A stretch of 64,000 nucleotides of DNA. Source: G963663315 sp963663315 (GTDB lineage Bacteria; Pseudomonadota; Gammaproteobacteria; Arenicellales; Poriferihabitantaceae). The stretch covers positions 1,860,001-1,924,000 of the forward strand of contig OY760176.1 of NCBI GenBank assembly GCA_963663315.1, read 5' to 3'. The notes under the pieces were generated by a model. That model saw nothing but the letters and a program-made list of their open reading frames with translations, searched no databases and was not told the origin of the DNA. Positions 24,875 to 33,072 of the stretch are shown here, one piece after another. Position 1 is the stretch's first letter. Each line of letters starts with the position of its first letter. The position numbers and the translations under genes were made by a program.

Positions 24875-25705
24875 TTGAAATTTCTGGAATACGTCAAGGA
24901 CCTCAACTGGAGCGCACGGGCCGGGTTGTTCATTATTCTTTTTTTCGCATTCTGCGCCATATTCGCGCCCTGGATCGCACCTTATGGAGAGAGCCAGATA
25001 GTAGGTGACGTGTGGGAACCGATTGGCGGAGAATTTATGTTCGGCACGGATGTCATCGGCAGGGATATGCTGTCCCGGCTGATTTTTGGCGCACGTAACA
25101 CGATCGTACTCGCGCTGTTGACCACGATGTGTTCATTCACTCTCGGCGGTATAATGGGGTTCATCGCCGCGACAAAGGGCGGAATGATTGATCAGTTGCT
25201 GAGTCGAATCGTTGATATCGTCATCTCGGTACCGACGCTGATCTGTGCGTTGATTGTGGTATCCGCTGTCGGCACCTCCTTTCTCATTCTGGCCACCGTG
25301 ATCGGCATCATCTATGCAATGCCGGTATACCGTATTGCCAGAGCAGTCGCAATGGACATCGAGGTGATGGACTATGTCGAAGTCGCCAGACTGCGCGGCG
25401 AAGGTCTGTGGTGGATCATGAAGCGGGAAATCCTGCCCAATGCGATGACCCCGCTGGCTGCCGAATTTGGCTTGCGATTCTGCTTTGTGTTCCTGCTGAT
25501 CAGTGGTTTGAGCTTCCTCGGACTGGGATTACAACCTCCCCTTGCCGACTGGGGCGCGATGGTTCGCTCCAATTCCGAAGGGATTGCCTGGGGTTTCCTG
25601 CATCCCCTGATACCCGCTTCGTGTATCGCCCTGCTCACGATCGGTACTAACCTGCTGGTCGATTCTCTGGTGCATAAAGCCAGCGGTTTGCGCGATGACC
25701 ACTGA
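24875..25705 (+). CDS. ABC transporter permease (DppC/OppC family)
   Basis: The 276-residue permease begins with a TTG start at 24875, supported by AGGAG at 24864-24868. An N-terminal helix is followed by the OppC-type segment FMFGTDVIGRDMLSRLIFGARN (about residues 50-72), then four or five helices. The coupling segment is VEVARLRGEGLWWIMKREILPNAMTPL (about 168-195). It pairs with the DppB-like permease to form the channel. Confidence 0.93.
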   Translation: MKFLEYVKDLNWSARAGLFIILFFAFCAIFAPWIAPYGESQIVGDVWEPIGGEFMFGTDVIGRDMLSRLIFGARNTIVLALLTTMCSFTLGGIMGFIAATKGGMIDQLLSRIVDIVISVPTLICALIVVSAVGTSFLILATVIGIIYAMPVYRIARAVAMDIEVMDYVEVARLRGEGLWWIMKREILPNAMTPLAAEFGLRFCFVFLLISGLSFLGLGLQPPLADWGAMVRSNSEGIAWGFLHPLIPASCIALLTIGTNLLVDSLVHKASGLRDDH

Positions 25706-25728
25706 GGCGACCATCAAAAATTATATCC

Positions 25729-27375
25729 ATGACTGATCAACTACTGGAAATAAAGGATATTCTGATCGAAGCAGAGATCGATGGACAATGGACGCCGATC
25801 GTAAACAGTCTCTCCATGACCCTGGAACGCGGAGAAATCGTGGGTTTGATTGGCGAATCCGGCGCCGGAAAATCCACTTTCGGCCTCTGCGCCCTAGGCT
25901 ATACCAAGCCCGGATGCCGTATCGTTTCAGGCTCAATCAAACTGGACGGGATGGAACTGACCGGTCAACCGGAATCTGTCCTGCGGAAAATTCGCGGCAA
26001 CAAGGTTGCCTATGTAGCGCAAAGCGCCGCCGCTTCATTCAACCCGGCTCATACGCTTCTTGAACAATTTTCCGAAGCGCCGGTGCAACACGGCAAGATG
26101 AAAACCACCGAGGCAGGCATTCGCGGGCGGAAACTTTACAAACAGCTTAATTTACCTGAACCTGATACCATCGGTGAAAGATACCCGCATCAGGTTTCCG
26201 GGGGACAGTTGCAAAGAGCGATGACCGCCATGGCGCTCGGCTGCAATCCGGATATTATCATTTTTGATGAACCGACAACGGCACTTGATGTCACGACCCA
26301 GATTGAAGTGCTGTCGGCAATCAAGGAGTCGGTGAAAGCACGCAATGTCGCCGCTATCTACATTACCCATGATCTGGCCGTTGTTGCACAAATGGCTGAC
26401 CGTATCATGGTACTTCGTTACGGCGATCTGATCGAGGAAGGCGATGCCCGTGAAATGCTGGCAAACCCGCAAGAAGATTATACGCGCAAGCTTTTGGCAG
26501 TCCGATCCTTGCGTGACCAAAGAGCGGCCGATGAGAGTGAAGATATCATACTGGAAGTGAAGAACATTACCGCACGCTACCCGGGAACAACGACAGATGT
26601 TCTGGAAAACATCAATATCAAACTGCAAAAAGGCAAGACAGTTGCAGTCGTTGGAGAATCAGGAAGCGGCAAAAGCACACTTGCCAGAGTGATTACCGGG
26701 CTATTGCCGCCGTCCGCAGGATCGATAACCTACCGGGGTGAAGTATTGCCTCCAGACCTGAAGGAAAAAAGCAAGGAAAATCTCCGTTCCATCCAGATGA
26801 TTTACCAGATGGCCGATGTGGCCATGAATCCACGTCAACGAATCAGGGAGATTATTGGCCGCCCGCTGGAGTTCTATCATGATATTTCAGGCAAAGCCAA
26901 CGAATCGAAGGTGCTCGAATTACTGGAGAAAATTGAAATTCCCGGTAGCTATATGGACAGATATCCGGCCCAGCTTTCCGGCGGGGAAAAACAGCGTATC
27001 TGCATTGCCCGTGCGCTGGCTGCTGACCCGGAACTGATCATCTGCGATGAGGTTACTTCCGCTCTGGATCAATTGGTTGCCGAAGGAATTCTGGACCTGC
27101 TGCAAAACCTGCAGAATGATCTCAACGTTTCCTACCTGTTTATCACTCATGATCTGGCAACGGTCAAGGCGATTGCAGATGAGATAGTGGTGATGTATCA
27201 GGGCAAAATTGTGGAGCAGGGTCCGAAGAAGCAAATCCTGGAACCTCCCTGGGAAGACTACACGGAGTTGTTATTGTCATCTGTCCCGGAAATGGACCCC
27301 GACTGGCTCGATGATCTGGTTCAACGACGATTGCGCGGCGAAGCCCCAACCGCCGACACTCTCAGGCAACGGTAA
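25729..27375 (+). CDS. ABC transporter ATPase with two fused nucleotide-binding domains (DppD-DppF type)
   Basis: The 548-residue protein contains two complete ATPase domains. The first has Walker A GESGAGKST (about residue 42), signature VSGGQLQRAMTA and Walker B IIIFDEPT. The second has Walker A GESGSGKST (about 312), signature LSGGEKQRICIA and Walker B LIICDEVT. Two separate genes encode these domains in most Dpp/Opp importers, so this is a fusion. It closes the importer operon and is followed by a perfect 27-base palindrome. The substrate is set by the binding protein at 22188. Confidence 0.93.
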   Translation: MTDQLLEIKDILIEAEIDGQWTPIVNSLSMTLERGEIVGLIGESGAGKSTFGLCALGYTKPGCRIVSGSIKLDGMELTGQPESVLRKIRGNKVAYVAQSAAASFNPAHTLLEQFSEAPVQHGKMKTTEAGIRGRKLYKQLNLPEPDTIGERYPHQVSGGQLQRAMTAMALGCNPDIIIFDEPTTALDVTTQIEVLSAIKESVKARNVAAIYITHDLAVVAQMADRIMVLRYGDLIEEGDAREMLANPQEDYTRKLLAVRSLRDQRAADESEDIILEVKNITARYPGTTTDVLENINIKLQKGKTVAVVGESGSGKSTLARVITGLLPPSAGSITYRGEVLPPDLKEKSKENLRSIQMIYQMADVAMNPRQRIREIIGRPLEFYHDISGKANESKVLELLEKIEIPGSYMDRYPAQLSGGEKQRICIARALAADPELIICDEVTSALDQLVAEGILDLLQNLQNDLNVSYLFITHDLATVKAIADEIVVMYQGKIVEQGPKKQILEPPWEDYTELLLSSVPEMDPDWLDDLVQRRLRGEAPTADTLRQR

Positions 27376-27395
27376 CCAGACCGTCACCTGACCTG

Positions 27396-27422
27396 GATCG
27401 AATAATTTATAATTATTCGATC
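27396..27422. terminator. Perfect 12-bp inverted repeat after the importer operon
   Basis: GATCGAATAATT and AATTATTCGATC are exact inverse complements around TAT. The stem lies 20 bases after the ATPase stop and is followed by AGCTTTTG, so it could end transcription. It is AT-rich, so a protein-binding operator is an alternative. Confidence 0.5.
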
Positions 27423-27467
27423 AGCTTTTGAAATTACCAAGCAAATAACCCCCGACGAGGACACAAG

Positions 27468-27599
27468 GTGATTGAAATTGGCACGATTGCGATAATTGAC
27501 CGGCGCATGACCGATAACACGCTACATTTTTACCTGAATCGGATCGGGCAATTGATGCTGCTGATTGCGCTGTCGGTGATCGGGCACCTGATCACCTGA
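27468..27599 (+). CDS. Possible small membrane protein (43 aa)
   Basis: The frame begins GTG, with CGAGGA about eight bases upstream, and ends TGA at 27597-27599. The protein starts VIEIGTIAIIDRRMTDN and finishes with one hydrophobic helix (GQLMLLIALSVIGHLI). I do not recognise the family. Support is the ribosome-binding site, the helix and the lack of any other gene here, so it is a weak call. Confidence 0.35.
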   Translation: MIEIGTIAIIDRRMTDNTLHFYLNRIGQLMLLIALSVIGHLIT

Positions 27600-27628
27600 T
27601 CCGGTTATTTGCCCTGGGGGAGAAAATT

Positions 27629-27832
27629 ATGAAACGCGCCATAACCCTGTTTATTTTGATCGCCTTGGCTGTTCCAACACAAGGGCACGAAGGGGGATTG
27701 TCCCGAACGACCGGTTGCCACGGCAGTGAAGGTGAGCAGTATTCGCATTGGCACCACAGCGGGGTTAGCCAGAAGGACACGAGCAGCGTGATTCGTCCTT
27801 CGAATCAAGACCAGGGAGGGTCCAAAGGGTAG
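27629..27832 (+). CDS. Small secreted His-rich protein (YHYH-like)
   Basis: This 67-residue protein has a clear signal peptide, MKRAITLFILIALAVPTQG, after a strong GGGGGAG ribosome-binding site. The mature part contains HEGGLSRTTGCHGSEGEQYS then HWHH. This resembles the H-x-GGL...GCH...YHCH motif of small secreted proteins whose histidines and cysteine may bind metal. The C-terminal 20 residues look unlike the family and may be degraded. It lies just before the PIN toxin gene, which is on the opposite strand. Confidence 0.55.
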   Translation: MKRAITLFILIALAVPTQGHEGGLSRTTGCHGSEGEQYSHWHHSGVSQKDTSSVIRPSNQDQGGSKG

Positions 27833-27855
27833 AACGACAATCCCAATTCGGGTAG

Positions 27856-28263
27856 TTATTGTCGATTGCTTTCGGGCCCGGGCCAAACATCGAAACCAAG
27901 TGCGGCAGCGACTCGCCCTTGTTGCGTATCCGTAGTGATGAACGAAATCTCCTGCGGTGCAGTTGCAGCATACAGAGCCGTTGCGACATGCCAAAGATCG
28001 CCGCCCCGCAAATAGCCAGCCGCCAAGGCCATATTGAATTCAGCTTCCAGTGGGCGGCTGGGAATGATCCAGTCAATCGCTGAAAGCAGAAGATTCGAGG
28101 GCGTGCAACTTTCGCGCCAACATGCAGAGCGGTATTCTGCTCCCAACAAATTGGATGAAGTCACCACCTGATACTGCTCAAGCCTTCTTATCAGAGCATC
28201 GGTGTTATGTTGTCTGAATTCAATTGAAACCAATACCGACGAATCAACATAGGCGGTAGTCAT
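27856..28263 (-). CDS. PIN-domain toxin (VapC/FitB family)
   Basis: The 135-residue protein has the PIN-domain acidic residues: Asp in TTAYVDSSVLVSIEF (residue 7), Glu in NLLGAEYRSA (about 42), Asp in RGGDLWHVATA (about 92) and Asp in FITTDTQQGRVAAALG (about 112). PIN toxins are magnesium-dependent ribonucleases. The start codon overlaps the antitoxin stop by four bases (ATGA), the standard arrangement of a type II toxin-antitoxin pair. The gene looks intact. Confidence 0.88.
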   Translation of the reverse strand: MTTAYVDSSVLVSIEFRQHNTDALIRRLEQYQVVTSSNLLGAEYRSACWRESCTPSNLLLSAIDWIIPSRPLEAEFNMALAAGYLRGGDLWHVATALYAATAPQEISFITTDTQQGRVAAALGFDVWPGPESNRQ

Positions 28264-28553
28264 TCACCGTGCCGTTCGGTGAGGAATCGTTCAAGAGCGC
28301 CAGGTACATGCTGGCCGGACGGGAACACCTTTGGAGACACACCCGATCTTATCAATTCACCGCGCTTTTCGAGCTCGTCCAACCGCGCTTCCATCGGGTC
28401 GGTTGGGGTTGCTGGGTCCACCCGCCGACGATTGACCACAGAGCGCAGAATTCGGCGTGCCTCTTCTTCCATTGAGGTGCCTTGCTCTGCAGCACGTACG
28501 CGGAGTTCCTTTTTCACTCCGTCATCGAGATTGCGTATCGTGATGCTGACCAT
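28260..28553 (-). CDS. FitA/RHH-type antitoxin of the PIN toxin
   Basis: The N terminus VSITIRNLDDGVKKELRVRA and EEARRILRSVV form a ribbon-helix-helix fold as in FitA-type antitoxins; the C-terminal half would bind the PIN toxin. The ATG at 28553 is chosen because GGAGG lies seven bases upstream, which gives 97 residues; an earlier in-frame ATG at 28574 lacks such a site. It is coupled by four bases to the toxin gene. The antitoxin would bind its own promoter just upstream. Confidence 0.88.
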   Translation of the reverse strand: MVSITIRNLDDGVKKELRVRAAEQGTSMEEEARRILRSVVNRRRVDPATPTDPMEARLDELEKRGELIRSGVSPKVFPSGQHVPGALERFLTERHGE

Positions 28554-28663
28554 CAATATTCCTCCATTGGACATTAGCCTGAATAACTCATAAAGAGTGC
28601 CGGAGAAACCTGTATAATCCGTTATAATACAATGAGTTAAATTGATTTAAACGGAGATTTTTC

Positions 28664-28780
28664 CGATGATACATTGTACCCGGATAACGATTTCATTTCC
28701 AGTCCTTGAAACGACATAAAGTTGAAGCCCAATTCTCAGGCGATGAGACCACATCGGATGGCGGTGTGCGCGATATGGTT
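28664..28780 (+). pseudogene. Possible IS1380-like transposase 5' fragment
   Basis: Two short frames resemble the N terminus of IS1380-family transposases: LKRHKVEAQFSGDETTSDGG from 28706, similar to the family opening K-x-E-x-x-FSGG-x-x-TSDGG. It stops being similar after about 28770 and runs into the RelB gene. No inverted repeats or target duplication were seen. This is a weak motif-level call. Confidence 0.3.
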
Positions 28781-28829
28781 TCGGCCCTTTTGTTCTCGCT
28801 TGTAGTCTCGCTTGAATTGTCCGGTTCGC

Positions 28830-29093
28830 TCAATCCGGCGCATTCAGATCTTCCATAAGCGCATCGACAGTTTCAAAAGAACGTACTTTTCCGCTTCGGG
28901 CATCGCGCATGGCGGCGATGGTTTTGGCATTTGGAACCAGGGGATCGAACGGCAGCGCTTTTTCGGTTGCCACGCGCATCAACATCATTCGAAAAGCGTC
29001 GGACACGGTTAGACCCATGCTGGCAAGCACGACAGTAGCTTCATTTTTGATGTCCTCATCGATACGAGCGCGAACGACGGCATTTGCGGGCAT
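28830..29093 (-). CDS. RelB/DinJ-family antitoxin without a toxin gene
   Basis: The 87-residue product begins MPANAVVRARIDEDIKNEA, the usual RelB/DinJ ribbon-helix-helix start, with LGLTVSDAFRM-like MGLTVSDAFRMMLMRV next and a C-terminal acidic tail. The ATG at 29093 is used because the extension to 29153 does not match the family. A RelE/YafQ toxin normally follows, but the sequence after the stop holds only the transposase-like fragment, so the toxin is missing. Confidence 0.8.
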   Translation of the reverse strand: MPANAVVRARIDEDIKNEATVVLASMGLTVSDAFRMMLMRVATEKALPFDPLVPNAKTIAAMRDARSGKVRSFETVDALMEDLNAPD

Positions 29094-29211
29094 GGCTTCA
29101 TCCTCTGCAGAATCTGTGGGCCACATTGTAGCCCATTTATAGTTGACTTCCAAGAGAGTTGTCAGGGATTTGTCAGGAATAAATTATCTGTCCGGTTTCA
29201 CACTACTCGAT

Positions 29212-29638
29212 TCAGATCTGGATCACGTCAGGGAAGCCCTCGGCTCGCAACTCATCACCGACTTCTTCTTCCAGCATTTTAACCACATGCGGTGTCCAGG
29301 CATCACCGCCATACTTATCCCTTGATGCCTCGAACAGTGATTTGACCAGATGGGTCAGCTTGAGTGGAACTTGATATTTCTCCCCCAGATCGACAACAAA
29401 ACCCAGGTCCTTCAATCCGAGATCAGTGGTAAACCCGGTGTTCAATGATCCATTCAGGATAACCGGCGCCCAGGTCCACAACAGAAGTGGCTGCAACAGC
29501 GCCTTGCCGGCTCAATCCGCTCACCCTGGAGGAGTCGAGGTCAAATACCACGATTGATTGATCCGCTTTCAACGCTACCGATGCAAGCCGGGCGCCAAGC
29601 TGTCCCAGGCCAATAAACCCCGGATTCATAGGGTGCAA
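29212..29638 (-). pseudogene. 3-hydroxyisobutyrate dehydrogenase-like gene with internal deletion
   Basis: The 5' part (29638 to about 29470) begins MNPGFIGLGQLGARLASVAL, the NAD-binding loop, and continues IVVFDLDSSRVSGLSRQGA. The 3' part, in another frame (about 29490 to 29212), is the C-terminal helical domain: TGFTTDLGLKDLGFVVDLGE then QVPLKLTHLVKSLFEA. Members of this family have about 290-300 residues. Here roughly 150 central codons, including the catalytic lysine, are gone. The gene lies next to the BKACE gene and is not functional. Confidence 0.82.
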
Positions 29639-29665
29639 TTTCGCAGGATCTCAAGGAACAGGGAT

Positions 29666-30559
29666 TTAATTTCCCTGGTTCTTTTTCAGGCCGATTTTCG
29701 CCCTGGCTTCATCGGCAGACAATGCGCGCCCACCCAGTCTGTTTATGATCTCAACCGCTCTTTGTACCAATTGACCATTGGTAGCCAATACGCCACGGTC
29801 AAGGTAAATGTTGTCTTCGAGACCGACCCGGACATTACCGCCCAGTACCATGGCCTGGGCGACCATCGGCATCTGCATTCTGGAAATACCGAATCCGGCC
29901 CACACTGCATTATCCGGCAACGCCTGTTTCATCGCCACCATGGTTTCGGTATCGGCTCCGGCGCCCCATGGGATGCCGAGACAAATCTGAAACATCGGTG
30001 GAGCATCGATCAATCCTTCATCGACCAATGATCTGGCCAACCGAATCTGGCCGAGGTCGAATACCTCCAGTTCGGGTTTGACCCCAAGTTGCTGGGTCAT
30101 TTTCGCCATCTTCCTCAAATAAGCGGGCGTATTCAAATACAGGTCATTTGCATTTCCGAAAATCATGGCGCCACAGTCCAGACTGCATATTTCCGGCATA
30201 CATTCAACCACATGGGCGAGTCGCTCCTCCGGCCCAACCATGTCCGTACCTGGTCCCGGCATTGAGGGGTCTTCCTCACTCGGCACCCAGTCTCCCCCCA
30301 TTCCCGCGGTCAGATTAATGATGACATCAACATTACTTTCCCTCACACGCTCCACCGTTTCCCTGAACAGACCCACATCTCTCGACCCCTGACCGGTTTT
30401 CGGGTCGCGCACATGAATATGTGCAATCGCCGCACCGGCTCTGGCAGCCTTAATGGCTGCGTCGGCGATTTGCTCCGGAGTCACCGGCACCTTGTCACTT
30501 CGCCCTGTGGTATCGCCTGCCCCGGTCACCGCACAGGTTATGATCACTTCGCTATTCAT
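29666..30559 (-). CDS. BKACE-family beta-keto acid cleavage enzyme (dehydrocarnitine cleavage candidate)
   Basis: The 297-residue protein belongs to the BKACE (DUF849) family, which cleaves a beta-keto acid with acetyl-CoA. Landmarks are the N-terminal VIITCAVTGAGDT, the metal-ligand motif AIAHIHVRDPKTGQ (about 42-55), INLTAGMGG, ELEVFDLGQI and VRVGLEDNIYL near the C terminus. In carnitine-degrading bacteria a BKACE converts 3-dehydrocarnitine and acetyl-CoA to betainyl-CoA and acetoacetate. The carnitine dehydrogenase gene nearby supports that substrate, though BKACEs act on several beta-keto acids. Confidence 0.88.
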   Translation of the reverse strand: MNSEVIITCAVTGAGDTTGRSDKVPVTPEQIADAAIKAARAGAAIAHIHVRDPKTGQGSRDVGLFRETVERVRESNVDVIINLTAGMGGDWVPSEEDPSMPGPGTDMVGPEERLAHVVECMPEICSLDCGAMIFGNANDLYLNTPAYLRKMAKMTQQLGVKPELEVFDLGQIRLARSLVDEGLIDAPPMFQICLGIPWGAGADTETMVAMKQALPDNAVWAGFGISRMQMPMVAQAMVLGGNVRVGLEDNIYLDRGVLATNGQLVQRAVEIINRLGGRALSADEARAKIGLKKNQGN

Positions 30560-30958
30560 ATCGATGATTGCCCGTATGTAAAGCGGACATTCTATCAGAT
30601 GGAATTACCACGGTATATCTCCGCAAACACCACTTTATTTCGTCATTCACACAGAGACAGGAATCCATAAAACCCCCGACAAGAGCCTGTCCTCGACTCG
30701 ATCGGGGGATGGCCTGGAGTCCCCCTGAAAAGAGCCTGTCCTCGGCTTGATCAGGGGAAGGGTTGGAGGGTTTTCTGAAACATGCATTCCGCTCCAACCC
30801 TCGTCAATTCCGCCTCTACCCCCGTCATTCCCGCACAGGCGGGAATCCACAAACCGTTATTTCCGTTTCCCCACCATCATCCCGTCATTCCCGCCCCTCA
30901 TTCCGTCATTCCCGCGAAGCTTGTCCTCAACCCCGATCAGGGAGCGGGAATCCACGTT
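30560..30958. repeat. Gene-free repeat region with GTCATTCCCGC palindromes
   Basis: No gene is supported here. Near 30680-30760 a segment containing AAGAGCCTGTCCTCG and CGATCGGGGGA is present twice with small differences. At 30823-30850 and 30882-30955 are inverted repeats of the CGTCATTCCCGC...GCGGGAATCCA type, part of a set that recurs at 31261-31312, 33147-33175, 33239-33266 and 54479-54507. In gammaproteobacteria these are dispersed REP-like elements. Confidence 0.75.
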
Positions 30959-31246
30959 TCAGACAATTCCGTCATACAAATCCAGCCACATCGGATTGGC
31001 CTTTTCTATTAACTCAACCTTCCACATTCGCTTCCATTTCTTCATCGCCTTCTCCCTGCCGATGGCGCTTCCCATTGTGTCGTGGACCTCATACCAGACC
31101 AGACTGTGAATACGATAGCGCTTGGTAAATCCCTCCACAAAGTCATTTCTGTGCCACCAGACACGCTGGACGAGATTGGCTGTCACGCCGATGTATAAAG
31201 TGCCATTCGGCTTGCTTGCCAGGATATAGACGCAGGGTGTTTTCAA
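30959..31246 (-). CDS. GIY-YIG nuclease domain protein
   Basis: This 95-residue single-domain nuclease has the motif at its start: CVYILASKPNGTLYIGVTAN gives the GIY-YIG residues as VYI and YIG, followed by a conserved Arg (LVQRVWWHR) and, near 60, the Glu (GREKAMKKWKRMWK). Small GIY-YIG proteins of this kind are common beside dispersed repeats. Here GTCATTCCCGC-type repeats lie on both sides of the gene, and its 3' end itself sits next to a repeat copy. The substrate DNA is unknown. Confidence 0.85.
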   Translation of the reverse strand: MKTPCVYILASKPNGTLYIGVTANLVQRVWWHRNDFVEGFTKRYRIHSLVWYEVHDTMGSAIGREKAMKKWKRMWKVELIEKANPMWLDLYDGIV

Positions 31247-31260
31247 AATATCAGACGCAT

Positions 31261-31312
31261 GGATTCCCGCCCCCGATCAGGTCGAGGGCAGGCTTTGCGA
31301 GGGAATGACGGG
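31261..31312. repeat. GTCATTCCCGC-type inverted repeat beside the GIY-YIG gene
   Basis: The left half reads GGATTCCCGCCCCCGATCAG and the right half GAGGGAATGACGGG, so the two arms face each other across about 20 bases. It marks the 5' side of the GIY-YIG gene. Confidence 0.7.
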
Positions 31313-31458
31313 ATGAGACGCTGAAGGTCAAAACACCCAAACAAATGAACCAATCTGTCAACGAATTACTGAACACATACAGGAATGACAGAATTGGCTC
31401 GCTGACCCCCTCCCCGAAACTCTTGCTGATCTGCAACAGGACGGCAAGTTGACCGCCA

Positions 31459-32775
31459 TTATTTTTCGACGTTGGAGACGTAGGCTTCCCAGTATTCGCG
31501 TGACAGTTTCTGCGCCTCGGCAATCCCGGTGGATGTCATGTCTTTGGCAATCCTTTCTTTTGCTTTTTGTGCGTCGTCATAGCCTTGTGCAGCAGCAACA
31601 CTGAACCAGGCATAGGCTTGCACATGATCTTCGGGAATCCCTTCGCCCTTAGCATACATCAAACCGAGATAGTGCTGCCCCGCGACACTTCCCTGCTCGG
31701 CAGCCTTGCGGTACCAGTACACGGCCTTGGCATCATCCTCGGGAATCCCTTCGCCACGACTATACATGGAACCGAGATTGTACTGCGCCCCGGTATCTCC
31801 CTGCACGGCAGCCTTGCGGTACCAATACACGGCCCTGGCATCATCCTCGGGAACGCCTTGCCCACTGTTATACATAAAACCGAGATAGTTCTGCGCCTGG
31901 GCGTGTCCCTGCTCGGCTGCCTTGCGGAACCAATGCACGGCTTTGGCATCATTCTCGGGAATCTCTTCACCGTCGGCATATTTGACACCAAGAATGTACT
32001 GCATCCAAGCCTCTCCCTGCTCGGCAGCCTTGTGGTACCAATGCACGGCCTTGGCATCATCTTCGGGAACCCCTTCGCCATTGGCATACATGAGACCGAG
32101 ATTGTTCTGCGCCGCGACGTCTCCCCGCTCGGCAGCCTTGCGGTACCAGTACACGGCCTTGGCATCATCTGCGGGAACCCCTTTGCCATTGGCATACATA
32201 ATACCGAGATAGTTCTGTGCCGAGACGTGTCCCTGCTCGGCGGCCTTGCGGAACCAATGCACGGCCTCGGCATCATCTGCGGGAACCCCTTCACCATTGA
32301 CATACATAATACCGAGATAGTTCTGTGCCGAGACGTATCCCTGTTCGGCCGCCTTGCGAAACCAGTGCACCGCCTTGGTATCATCTTCGGGAACCCCTTT
32401 GCCATTGGCGTACATGACACCAAGCTTGTACTGCGCTGAAGCGTTCCCCTGTTCGGCGGCCTTGCGGTACCAGTGCACCGCCTTTGCATCATCTGCGGGA
32501 ATCCCCTTGGCGTAGAAGTACGCCTTGCCAGTGTAGTACATGGTGCCGAGCTCGTACTGCGCCCAAACATTCCCCTGCTCGGCAGCCTTGCGTAACCAGT
32601 GTACGGCCTTGGCGCCATCCGTGGGAACCCCATGACCATAGGCGTACATGGAACCGAGATCATACTGTGCCTCAGCATCTCCCTGCTCTGCGGCCGTTTT
32701 CAAAGCCTCCAACTCACCTGCAGCATGTACAGAACATGTAAATAACAGCAAACAGATTAGCAGCGACCTGAACAT
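31459..32775 (-). CDS. Secreted Sel1-repeat protein (ten repeats)
   Basis: The 438-residue protein has a signal peptide, MFRSLLICLLLFTCSVHAAG. It then has ten tandem Sel1-like repeats of about 36 residues, each of the type A-QY-LG-MYANG-GVP-DDAKAVHW-RKAAEQG; the second is a few residues longer. A short unrelated C terminus follows. Sel1 solenoids mediate protein contacts in envelope or signalling complexes. The repeats are very similar at DNA level, which yields long false frames on both strands. This suggests recent expansion or gene conversion. No partner can be read from the neighbours. Confidence 0.92.
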   Translation of the reverse strand: MFRSLLICLLLFTCSVHAAGELEALKTAAEQGDAEAQYDLGSMYAYGHGVPTDGAKAVHWLRKAAEQGNVWAQYELGTMYYTGKAYFYAKGIPADDAKAVHWYRKAAEQGNASAQYKLGVMYANGKGVPEDDTKAVHWFRKAAEQGYVSAQNYLGIMYVNGEGVPADDAEAVHWFRKAAEQGHVSAQNYLGIMYANGKGVPADDAKAVYWYRKAAERGDVAAQNNLGLMYANGEGVPEDDAKAVHWYHKAAEQGEAWMQYILGVKYADGEEIPENDAKAVHWFRKAAEQGHAQAQNYLGFMYNSGQGVPEDDARAVYWYRKAAVQGDTGAQYNLGSMYSRGEGIPEDDAKAVYWYRKAAEQGSVAGQHYLGLMYAKGEGIPEDHVQAYAWFSVAAAQGYDDAQKAKERIAKDMTSTGIAEAQKLSREYWEAYVSNVEK

Positions 32776-32886
32776 GGTTGGATTATATCTCTTTCACCAA
32801 TCGGTGTAATGTGCAGGCATACAAACCACCTCCGATTCTTCATCATTAAATGTACAATCGCATCCGATACTAGGGAAACTCATACC

Positions 32887-33072
32887 ATGAGTAGCAACAC
32901 CAACAAGAGGCCAACGGAACCCAGGGTTTGCCCGGAGTGCGGCCACGTATTCCAGGGCCATGGTTGGGATGGAATAGATGCCCATTGGCGGTCAAAGCAT
33001 GAAGATGTGATGCCCTACAAGAAGGCATGGCATCTTTTGAAGGATGGAAAATACAAGGCTCGTCGGCGCTAA
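32887..33072 (+). CDS. Small C2H2-like zinc-binding protein (61 aa)
   Basis: The product starts MSSNTNKRPTEPRVCPECGH and contains a Cys-x2-Cys...His-x4-His pattern: CPECGHVFQGHGWDGIDAHW then RSKHEDVMPY. It resembles a short C2H2 finger found in small bacterial proteins, with a basic tail (KDGKYKARRR). An in-frame upstream ATG at 32809 is less likely, as the translation before the second Met has no family resemblance. Function unknown. Confidence 0.6.
   Translation: MSSNTNKRPTEPRVCPECGHVFQGHGWDGIDAHWRSKHEDVMPYKKAWHLLKDGKYKARRR

Noticed and set aside
31251..31523. Minus-strand frame of 90 residues between the GIY-YIG and Sel1 genes
   Set aside because: It overlaps the end of the Sel1 gene and a repeat, with no family resemblance.
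31567..32678. Long frames on both strands (290 and 339 residues) across the Sel1 gene
   Set aside because: They are shadows of the repetitive Sel1 coding sequence; the real frame has a signal peptide and recognisable repeats.
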